A stretch of DNA of 63,805 nt from the NCBI GenBank assembly GCA_945787295.1, contig CALZHQ010000038.1, positions 2,703-66,507 of the forward strand, written 5' to 3'. Both the position numbers and the translations under genes were made by a program. The stretch comes from an uncultured Desulfuromonadales bacterium. Its GTDB lineage: Bacteria > Desulfobacterota > Desulfuromonadia > Desulfuromonadales > Geopsychrobacteraceae. Of this stretch, positions 47,341 to 54,506 are shown one piece after another. The notes beneath the pieces are model-generated. The model had not been told where the DNA came from. It did not search any database and saw nothing but the letters and a program-made list of their open reading frames with translations. Each line of letters opens with the position of its first letter. Position 1 is the stretch's first letter.

Positions 47341-48705
47341 ATGTCCAGTTACGATTACGATCTGTTTGTCATCGGGGCCGGTTCCGGTGGCGTTCGTACT
47401 GCCCGCATGGCCGCTGCCGAAGGGGTGAAAGTCGCCATCGCCGAGCAGAGCAAACCGGGTGGCACCTGCGTCAACCTGGGCTGTGTCCCGAAAAAATTAT
47501 ATGTGCACGCCGCGGAATATGGCGCTGCTTATCTGCAAGCCTCCGGCTTTGGCTGGCAAAGTCCGGTACCGCTGTTCGATTGGCCGACCTTACGCGACAA
47601 CAAATCGGAGACGATCACCAAACTCAACAACCTCTACACTGAGATGCTGGTGAATTCCGGTGCGGAATTGATCAAAGGTCACGCCCGGATCATCGATCCG
47701 CATCGTGTCGAAGTAAATGGTAACGAATATTCGGCTGAACGGATCCTGCTGGCCACCGGCGGTCGCCCTTTTATTCCCGATTTTCCAGGCAACGAACATG
47801 TCCTGAGTTCAGATCAGATTTTCGACCTTGAACGACTGCCGAAACGGATGCTGATCGTCGGTGGCGGTTATATCGCAACTGAATTTGCCGGCATTTTTCA
47901 CGGCCTTGGTGTCGAGGTGACGCAGATTTACCGCGGCGACCTGTTTTTGCGTGGCTTCGACAGAGAGGTGCGCGAGTTTGTTGCTGAACAGATGCGTAAC
48001 AAGCGGATAAACCTACTTTTCAACTCGGACGTTCAGAGCGTCGAGCATATTGGCAAAAGTATTTATACTGCGACCCTGACCAATCGATCTGTTATTGAAG
48101 CAGACTGCATCCTTTACGCGACCGGCCGTGTCCCGAACACAACAGGCCTGGGTCTGGAAAACCTGGTCATCGAGCAATCGTCGAACGGCGCGGTCAAGGT
48201 TAATGAATTTTACCAGACCTCCGTTCCGTCAATTTACGCCCTTGGTGACTTGATTGACCGCATGCAGTTGACTCCGGTTGCTCTAGCGGAGGGGATGACG
48301 CTGGTCAAACACCTCTACCAGGACGGCAGTGATCCTCTCGATTATGATTTGATTCCGACCGCCGTTTTCAGTCAACCGAACATCGGCACGGTCGGACTGA
48401 CTGAAGAAGAGGCTTTAGAGCAATATCCGGCAATCGATGTCTACACAACCAACTTCCGCTCACTGAAACATGCCTTGAGCGGTAGCGGCGAGCGTGTCCT
48501 GATGAAACTGCTCGTCGACCCCAAAACCGACAAAGTCGTCGGCGCCCATATGGCCGGAGAAGCGGCCGGCGAAACGATTCAAGGGATTGCTGTGGCCCTA
48601 AAGGCCGGAGCGACCAAAGCGATCTTCGACAAGACGATCGGCATTCACCCGACCAGTGCCGAGGAATTTGTCACCATGCGCAGTAAAACCAGATCAAGAA
48701 ACTGA
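47341..48705 (+). CDS. gorA: Glutathione-disulfide reductase
   Basis: FAD disulfide reductase, 454 residues. Seen: FVIGAGSGGVRTAR, redox-active GGTCVNLGCVPKK, GGGYIATEFAG with the basic NADPH-type segment YRGDLFLRGFD, and C-terminal GIHPTSAEEFVT. The CVNLGCVPKKL form and the Arg pair favour NADPH-linked glutathione reductase over lipoamide dehydrogenase. AAGGAGG precedes the ATG; the longer frame to 47263 overlaps the previous gene. A glutathione or low-molecular-weight thiol system fits the glutaredoxin at 52.6-53.0 kb. Confidence 0.9.
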   Translation: MSSYDYDLFVIGAGSGGVRTARMAAAEGVKVAIAEQSKPGGTCVNLGCVPKKLYVHAAEYGAAYLQASGFGWQSPVPLFDWPTLRDNKSETITKLNNLYTEMLVNSGAELIKGHARIIDPHRVEVNGNEYSAERILLATGGRPFIPDFPGNEHVLSSDQIFDLERLPKRMLIVGGGYIATEFAGIFHGLGVEVTQIYRGDLFLRGFDREVREFVAEQMRNKRINLLFNSDVQSVEHIGKSIYTATLTNRSVIEADCILYATGRVPNTTGLGLENLVIEQSSNGAVKVNEFYQTSVPSIYALGDLIDRMQLTPVALAEGMTLVKHLYQDGSDPLDYDLIPTAVFSQPNIGTVGLTEEEALEQYPAIDVYTTNFRSLKHALSGSGERVLMKLLVDPKTDKVVGAHMAGEAAGETIQGIAVALKAGATKAIFDKTIGIHPTSAEEFVTMRSKTRSRN

Positions 48706-48758
48706 CGTTCTTCCCCACAACACTATCTATAACAATGACCTCTCAGCACTCTTAAAAA

Positions 48759-48792
48759 CGAAAAGCGGAACCTTTGTTGGTTCCGCTTTTCG
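48759..48792. terminator. Strong terminator hairpin after gorA
   Basis: CGAAAAGCGGAACC-TTTGTT-GGTTCCGCTTTTCG, a perfect 14-bp stem whose AAAA/TTTT arms suit both strands. It separates gorA (plus) from the convergent ferritin-like gene. Confidence 0.85.
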
Positions 48793-48812
48793 AATCTCTG
48801 CAAACAACCTCT

Positions 48813-49304
48813 TTAGTTGCCCAATATTTTCATCTTGCGTTCTTTCAGAATTGTCGCATGACGATCTTCTTCACCGGCTAACCAGGAAAAAGCATTTTTT
48901 CCATCTTCAGTGCGGGCATGGGCCGCCGCTTTATGGAAATACTCGGCAAACTTCTCTTCTGCGATAATCGCTAAATCGAGGGCTTTGATATCTCCCTCTT
49001 GGCTGCTGAGTGCTTTTTCTACCTGCTCAACTGTCGGAAAGATGGACTTATCATCAAACTGCTGAAGGTATGGAAGAAACTCTTCTTCATTGTCCCAGAA
49101 CTCACCCTCCCGATATTTTGGCGTCAGCTTCTCAAGCGTCTGCAAGTGAGCGACTTCATCCTGGGCCAACAGCGAAAACATTTCCCGAGCCAGGTCGGTA
49201 TAGGCTTTTTCAACCATCGAAGAATAAAATTGATGACCGTGCTTTTCCACTTCCATAGCGGCACGGATTACTTCAAAACCACTGAAATAGTCGGTAACTG
49301 ACAT
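48813..49304 (-). CDS. Ferritin-like (rubrerythrin-type) diiron protein
   Basis: 163 residues. Two helical pairs with iron-ligand patterns: EVEKHGHQFY, AQDEVAHLQTLE, IAEEKFAEYFHKAA and GEEDRHATILKE. There is no C-terminal rubredoxin domain. This group is usually linked to peroxide or iron handling in anaerobes; the reaction is not proven. AAGGAGGATGC precedes the start. Confidence 0.85.
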   Translation of the reverse strand: MSVTDYFSGFEVIRAAMEVEKHGHQFYSSMVEKAYTDLAREMFSLLAQDEVAHLQTLEKLTPKYREGEFWDNEEEFLPYLQQFDDKSIFPTVEQVEKALSSQEGDIKALDLAIIAEEKFAEYFHKAAAHARTEDGKNAFSWLAGEEDRHATILKERKMKILGN

Positions 49305-49402
49305 TGCATCCTCCTTGAAAACTTATCTGATATCCAGCTACGCTACCCGTTTAGCCCCAGCTTGTCGAGACCATTTTCAAAACAAATGGCTTGACCAAGA
49401 CT

Positions 49403-51784
49403 TCAATTGCCGAACAATTTATTCAGTGTTCCTTCCAGCAATTGTTTGACCGGCGCCTGTTCTGTACTTCCTTTTGGAGCAATCTTATCAGCGAGCTTCT
49501 GTGTCGTCTCTTCTGTCATCTTTTGTGATGCCTGTTTCTGTAATGCCTTGGCATCAAAAGCTATCTTCGGGCGAGTCAGGCTTCCTTGAATCGATAAGGG
49601 CAAAACTCCCCAGCCAGCTTGGTCACTGACGGCCTGTTGCAGTCCTGTCTTCACTCCCAGGTTCTGCATCAGTTCCGGAGCGATCCGCGCATCAAGTTTC
49701 ATATTCAATGTGCCATCAACTCCAACCGTCCCCTCTGGCTTTAATCTGGCCTTGGAACTGTAAAGCTGACCCGACAAGTTAGCCAAACCATCACGCAAGT
49801 CGTAGTGGCCTTCCAGAGTCTCAAAGCTGAGGATTTTAAGATCGGGGATCCCGAGAAATGTTGCCAATTTCTCAAGCAGTGGAGAACCGGTGATTTTGCC
49901 TTTCTGTAACTGCATGACCCCTTTGACCTGCAAAGCGTTGAGAAGGTTGTCCGGAATCGTTCCGCGGCCGGCAAAATTATTTTGCGACTGTAACAGGCCA
50001 CTGACATTCTGTTCAGCCTCGGGGATAAGTCCTGAAATCAGGGGGAGCATTTGCGACTGATCCAGCTTCATCGACCCCGAATAACGCAATCCTTTGACCC
50101 CCAGATCAACATCGGTGTTGGCCAGGAACTCACCTCCGGCAATACCGCTACGTAATTTAATGACCTGCAGAAGGTTATCTTTCAGGATCAAGTCTGCTCT
50201 TACCTTATCAAGGTTCAGTTGCTTATAAATCAATTTCGCAACGGATAAGGTCCCGGTCATATTTACCGGGATATCGAATGGACCTATCTCTTCAGCCACA
50301 GTTTGCTGACGCTCTACAGGTGGTAATTGGGATGAAGAGCTTAATCCTGTTTCCGTTGTGGGAGGCTGGCTCGGCAGGATATGGTTCAAATCAAGTTGCT
50401 CAGCAGACAGTTGAAATTGACCTTGAATAATCTCGCCCATGAGATTGGCGGCTTTAAAATCAAGCGTAACCTGTTGATCAGCAACCTTCAGTAACAGATT
50501 AGTCGCTTCGGCCTGCTGATCAGCATAAGCGATTTTGCCACTGACTCCAGCCCGTAAAGTGTCAACTGTGGCCTGCACATCGATCAGTTCAAGAGCTGCG
50601 GACTTAAGCAGCTTGGTACCTGCACTCGGCGTCCCGGCAAGCTCGACCCGTCCATCTATTTGCCCGGCAAGGCTGTACGGGCGGACGCTTTTTGTCAAAC
50701 CGGGTGGTATTCCTTGCAACAACTTGCGAAGATCTAATTTATTAAACAACAGGGCCAGGTCTAAGTTCGGTTCGGTCTTCGCCAGTTCAACCCCCCCTTC
50801 TACCCCGACAATCGAATCGTTGAAATTGACGAACATCGTCGACAGCGTCAATTTCTGCTTTTCAAGGTCGAAGTTCAGTGCATAGTCGACCATCAGTTTT
50901 GCATTCTGCACTGCCGCTTCTGGCATATCGTTCAGTAGCAGGTCCAACGTATCGAGAGTAAGCTTGCCTTTGGACTCAATCAGATTCGGCTGCAGTTGTA
51001 CTTCGAGATTCAGCGCCAGCAATGCAGAACCTAGCTTGCCAGGTAAAAACTGACGATAGTAAGGGGCAAACTGAATCAGATCAAGGCTAGCTAACTGCAG
51101 ATCCAGATCACCCGTTTGTTTATCTAGATCGTATAGACCGGAAACCTTTATTTTGCTGCCATTTAACTCGGCAGCCAGGGCGACCGGAAATGAATTTTCT
51201 AAAGTGATCCGACTGGCATTGAAATCAAGATTATCAAGCTGGTAGCGATAGGGTGACTTAGCATTCTGTGAACGGTCGATAAAGAGTAATTCACCTCCGC
51301 TGATTGATACCTTCTTAATCAGCAAGTCAAAAACAGAGGTCGTGTCTTTACCTGCTGGCTTTTCCGTCCCCGCAAGCTCCCCTTGAGCAGCGTGTCCAGA
51401 CTGCAGATCGCTGAAATTGAATTGACCATCCGGGTTACGGGTTACCTCTATCCGCGGTTCTTCGAGCAGGATCTGATCAATCACCAGGTCACCCGTTAGC
51501 AGGGCCAGCAGTTTATAGTGTAAATCCAGCGACTTGATGGTGATAAAATCTCCGGCTGAATCCTTTTTCTGGACCCTGAGATCCGTCAATGAAACACCGG
51601 AAAAAATCCCGATATCTATTGCTCCGAAATCAACCTTTCGATTTAAAGACTCTTCTGCCAACGGTAACAGGTTTTCCCGAACCTTTTCCGGGGTAACCAT
51701 AACCTTGACAAGTAAAGAAAGTGAGACCAAAAGAAAGATCAGCGTCCCGAACAGAGCCATCCCGATTTTTGCCGGAGTAGACAT
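49403..51784 (-). CDS. AsmA family protein
   Basis: 793 residues with one N-terminal membrane anchor (about 9-30, LFGTLIFLLVSLSLL) followed by VTPEKVRENLLPLAEESLNRKV, the usual AsmA opening. The long remainder is beta-rich and periplasmic, ending in an AsmA-like part (LQLQKGKITGSPLLEKLA). AsmA-like proteins are repeating-beta-groove proteins implicated in lipid transport between membranes. Single gene, divergent from the retropepsin-like gene. Confidence 0.85.
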   Translation of the reverse strand: MSTPAKIGMALFGTLIFLLVSLSLLVKVMVTPEKVRENLLPLAEESLNRKVDFGAIDIGIFSGVSLTDLRVQKKDSAGDFITIKSLDLHYKLLALLTGDLVIDQILLEEPRIEVTRNPDGQFNFSDLQSGHAAQGELAGTEKPAGKDTTSVFDLLIKKVSISGGELLFIDRSQNAKSPYRYQLDNLDFNASRITLENSFPVALAAELNGSKIKVSGLYDLDKQTGDLDLQLASLDLIQFAPYYRQFLPGKLGSALLALNLEVQLQPNLIESKGKLTLDTLDLLLNDMPEAAVQNAKLMVDYALNFDLEKQKLTLSTMFVNFNDSIVGVEGGVELAKTEPNLDLALLFNKLDLRKLLQGIPPGLTKSVRPYSLAGQIDGRVELAGTPSAGTKLLKSAALELIDVQATVDTLRAGVSGKIAYADQQAEATNLLLKVADQQVTLDFKAANLMGEIIQGQFQLSAEQLDLNHILPSQPPTTETGLSSSSQLPPVERQQTVAEEIGPFDIPVNMTGTLSVAKLIYKQLNLDKVRADLILKDNLLQVIKLRSGIAGGEFLANTDVDLGVKGLRYSGSMKLDQSQMLPLISGLIPEAEQNVSGLLQSQNNFAGRGTIPDNLLNALQVKGVMQLQKGKITGSPLLEKLATFLGIPDLKILSFETLEGHYDLRDGLANLSGQLYSSKARLKPEGTVGVDGTLNMKLDARIAPELMQNLGVKTGLQQAVSDQAGWGVLPLSIQGSLTRPKIAFDAKALQKQASQKMTEETTQKLADKIAPKGSTEQAPVKQLLEGTLNKLFGN

Positions 51785-52102
51785 TTTTCCTCCACAACTA
51801 TAAAAAAATTTATCTTGTCATATTAAGTACATTGGACCATTCAACACGTCAAGCAGACAGATAGCTCAGCAAAAAATCAAACCATTTAAACGGTCACATT
51901 CAAATGTAGCTAATAAAATTGGAATGTAGCAGATATACGACAAACATAATCAACAATTTTTTTTATAATTACACAATAAGCTATTGAAATAACAAGCATA
52001 AATCAGACATTCAATTCTAATATTAGAATAATTTACTTTAACGTATCAACCCGTTAAAATTCTCAACATTAAACATCTCACATTCTAGAGGGAATGCCAC
52101 CT
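51785..52102. promoter_or_regulatory. AT-rich divergent control region
   Basis: This 318-bp stretch has no gene. It holds AATGTAGC twice at 51903-51910 and 51923-51930, exactly 20 bp apart, and a perfect 16-bp palindrome ATTCTAATATTAGAAT at 52014-52029. Both look like regulator sites. Many weak AT-rich -10-like boxes make a promoter call unsafe. It is clearly richer in A+T than its neighbours. Confidence 0.55.
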
Positions 52103-52588
52103 ATGAAAAAAAACAAAAACTCTCTGCTTATCGACATTGGATGGTGTGAATGGGTTTCCTTTCCTGCGTTAAAGATCCCTGCGATTGAAGCGGAAGTTGT
52201 CGCGGAAGCACGCCAGTCGATTCTGAATGTTTTTGATTATTCAACCTTCAAAGAAGGTGAAGACCTGATGATCAGTTTCGGAGTCCATCCGATCCAGAAC
52301 TCAGATGAAGTAGAAGTTTATTCAGTTATGCCCGTTAAAACCAGACGTTTAGTCAATACGCCAGACGGTGAACGTGAATGGTGTTACGTTATTGAAACGG
52401 AAATGCGGATCGGTTCGATGAAAAAGTGTATCGAATTAACTCTGGTAAAAAATGAAGATAACTTATTCCGCCTGCATCTTGCCCCGAAAACGATTAAAAG
52501 TCTGGTCAGGATCAACCCACAAAAAAGCTACCTGACCGGCCAGATTTTAGGCAACATGAAAGATCAACCGGTATACAATCGGGCATAA
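52103..52588 (+). CDS. Retropepsin-like (RimK-associated) protein without active site
   Basis: 161 residues matching the COG4067-type 'ATP-dependent zinc protease' family: IGWCEWVSFPALKIPAIEAEV, then FGVHPIQNSDE, YVIETEMRIG, IELTLVKNED and a C-terminal SYLTG. Active members read VDTGARTS; here the aligned residues are V32-V33-A34-E35-A36-R37-Q38-S39, so the catalytic Asp, Thr and Gly are gone. The second LLGR motif reads LAPK. Fold likely kept, proteolysis not expected. No RimK-like ligase adjoins it. ATG at 52103 has GAGGG ten nt upstream; ATG at 52094 is too close to it. Confidence 0.75.
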   Translation: MKKNKNSLLIDIGWCEWVSFPALKIPAIEAEVVAEARQSILNVFDYSTFKEGEDLMISFGVHPIQNSDEVEVYSVMPVKTRRLVNTPDGEREWCYVIETEMRIGSMKKCIELTLVKNEDNLFRLHLAPKTIKSLVRINPQKSYLTGQILGNMKDQPVYNRA

Positions 52589-52609
52589 AAAGCAATTATC
52601 AAAGAGTTA

Positions 52610-52643
52610 AAAAGCCGACTCTCCAAAGAGGGTCGGCTTTTCT
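52610..52643 (+). terminator. Terminator after the retropepsin-like gene
   Basis: AAAAGCCGAC / GTCGGCTTTT (52610-52619 with 52632-52641), 10 bp, with a further small inner stem. The T-rich 3' arm and flanking AAAA also allow function on the minus strand for the convergent glutaredoxin gene. Confidence 0.85.
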
Positions 52644-52645
52644 AT

Positions 52646-52996
52646 TTAATGATTCAAAGCTGATTCATAAGCTCGTTTGGACCAGCCGCTGACCTTTTTA
52701 CCGTTTATCACAGCAAAAGGCACCCCACGGCCTGGATCTAACTGTTTTTTCCGTTTTGCCGCCGCAGGATCTTTTTCGATATCATAGACTTGAAAATCGA
52801 CTCCCTCTTGGGCCAAAAAACTTTTGGCCTTGTCGCAGTAAGGTCACCAACTGGTGACATAAAGTTCTATCTGCTGCGCAGATGATTTGCGATGAACCTT
52901 TGCTTCTTCAGCGTTGCCATCAGCCGCTAGCAACGACATCAGAAAAGCGCTACTGACAAAAGATAGAAGGACGAATCTTAGGACAAACTTGTTCAC
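52646..52996 (-). CDS. Exported selenocysteine glutaredoxin (in-frame TGA)
   Basis: 116 residues if TGA at 52844-52846 is read as selenocysteine. The frame starts at GTG 52994-52996 with GGAG six nt upstream. A signal peptide (VNKFVLRFVLLSFVSSAF, then SLLAA) covers about 1-25. The glutaredoxin domain has IELYVTSW-U51-PYC-DKAKSFL, then FQVYDIEKDPAAAKR, GRGVPFAVING and a C-terminal helix. Family members have CPYC, so the TGA replaces exactly the first redox Cys. The frame is open on both sides with no other defect. A hairpin begins 14 nt after TGA. Probably periplasmic disulfide or selenenyl-sulfide chemistry. The alternative is a nonsense mutation. Confidence 0.87.
52811..52829 (-). promoter_or_regulatory. 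SECIS-like hairpin in the glutaredoxin mRNA
   Basis: On the minus strand GGCCAAAA-GTT-TTTTGGCC, a perfect 8-bp stem with a 3-nt loop whose first base is G. It starts 14 nt after the TGA, putting the loop 22 nt from it. Bacterial SECIS elements lie just downstream of UGA within the coding region and usually have a G at the start of a small loop. Confidence 0.7.
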
Positions 52997-53139
52997 TCGT
53001 GACTCCAATTTCAAGGGTTAAAAGATAAGGACAGCAGTATAACGCCAACCAACCAGCATACGTCATATATCAAACCGCCTGACGCTGCTTAAAAAACAAT
53101 CGCACTGACAGAAGCAAAAAAGCGCCGCTGACTACTAAT

Positions 53140-53901
53140 TCAGCGTTCAACATATGAGTTGAAAAATTGCCGTGCGGTCCGCCCGCTATGACTAGCCCGG
53201 GACAAAGCGAACAGCCGGGCCGCCGCATGCAGAGTCTCCCTCTCTCCTTGATAATCAACAAACAGACTGTCAACGATCTGGAAGTACTGCTCCATATTAC
53301 CAGGATAAAAAGCTAACCAGAGGCCAAACCGGTCCGACAACGAAATCTGTTCTTCAACCGCGTCAGTGTAGTGGATTTCACCATTAATCACTTTCGTGCC
53401 GAGATTGTCCTGCATTTTTTCTGGCAGCAGATGACGGCGATTGGAAGTCGCGTAAATCTTCACATTCGCCGGAGCGACCTCGATCGATCCCTCAAGCACA
53501 CTCTTCAGATGCTTATAGGTCCGTTCTTCTTCAGCAAAGGAAAGGTCATCGCAGTAGATGATGAATTTCTGCGACTGACCACGGATCTCGTCGACAATTT
53601 CCGGTAGTGACACCAAGTCATCCTTGTCGACTTCAATCAGCCGCAAGCCCTGCTCGACATAGGCATTAAATACTGCCTTCACCAGTGAAGATTTTCCGGT
53701 ACCGCGTGCCCCCCAGAGCAAAACGTTATTGGCCGGCTGATGAGCGAGAAATCGTTCCGTATTCTCAATCATCTGCTGCTTCTGCTGATCAATACCGATC
53801 AGATCTGCCAGCCTGATCGGGTCGATATTTTTAACCGGCCGTAAATACTCTTTGCGTTGCCGCCAGATCGCCGCATATGTTTTAGACCAGTCGAATGCCA
53901 T
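53140..53901 (-). CDS. DUF815-family AAA ATPase
   Basis: 253 residues. Walker A LLWGARGTGKSSL (about 60-72), Walker B KFIIYCDDLSF, sensor ATSNRRHLLPE, and the family segment LSDRFGLWLAFYP. The cellular role of this family is not established. Preceded by an ordinary leader and followed by about 140 bp without a gene before the glutaredoxin start. Confidence 0.85.
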   Translation of the reverse strand: MAFDWSKTYAAIWRQRKEYLRPVKNIDPIRLADLIGIDQQKQQMIENTERFLAHQPANNVLLWGARGTGKSSLVKAVFNAYVEQGLRLIEVDKDDLVSLPEIVDEIRGQSQKFIIYCDDLSFAEEERTYKHLKSVLEGSIEVAPANVKIYATSNRRHLLPEKMQDNLGTKVINGEIHYTDAVEEQISLSDRFGLWLAFYPGNMEQYFQIVDSLFVDYQGERETLHAAARLFALSRASHSGRTARQFFNSYVER

Positions 53902-53952
53902 CTAATTCCACCAAGAGTCGATCTCATGTTCCAGGATTCGTTTTGCGAAAAG

Positions 53953-54420
53953 CTACAGGATAGCCGGATTAACAGGTCGCTTTAAATATTCAATCTCAAC
54001 ATGCGGAATCCATGATCTTTTCCAACGTTCGGTGCGCTCCTCAGCCGATTGATTTTCAAGCTGCTCTACCGGTACCACAGCCGCTCGATCAATTTTCAGA
54101 CCATTGATACTGTTGGCATTCAAGACCGCATAAAGCTGTGATTCAATTTGACCGACGATAAATGGAAACACGCCACATTGCGTGCAGAGAAAAACATCTG
54201 CCGACTCGGTTCCGAACTGATAACAATTGACCTGTTCCTTCTCTTTGACCACAACCTGCAGAGTTCCTTTAGGATGTGACGTATAGCAGGCGCCCTGTTT
54301 ACTACAGAAAGAACAGTCACAGCTTTTGATCGGCAACTCCATCTTTGGGACCGGAGAGATGAATGTGTATTCGATGTTGCCACAGTGACAACGGCCACTG
54401 ATTTCATGCAAGCCTCCCAT
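53953..54420 (-). CDS. GFA / CENP-V family zinc protein
   Basis: 155 residues. Zinc-binding cysteines C11, C13, C34, C36, C39, C79 and C82 (CHCG, CDCSFC, CTQCG) fit the glutathione-dependent formaldehyde-activating family. Activity on S-hydroxymethylglutathione is not shown for most members. In-frame TTG at 54438 is less likely than ATG at 54420, which has GGGGGA upstream. Confidence 0.85.
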   Translation of the reverse strand: MGGLHEISGRCHCGNIEYTFISPVPKMELPIKSCDCSFCSKQGACYTSHPKGTLQVVVKEKEQVNCYQFGTESADVFLCTQCGVFPFIVGQIESQLYAVLNANSINGLKIDRAAVVPVEQLENQSAEERTERWKRSWIPHVEIEYLKRPVNPAIL

Positions 54421-54506
54421 AACGAATCCCCCAGTCAAATATGAACTCTCAGCAAACTATAGCAAAAGACTGATTTTTCGGAAAATATTCTAATCTGGAA
54501 AAAGAA

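Noticed and set aside
52844..52846. Glutaredoxin TGA as an ordinary nonsense mutation
   Set aside because: TGA replaces exactly the redox Cys, a SECIS-like hairpin follows, and the rest of the frame is intact. Still formally possible if the genome lacks Sec machinery.
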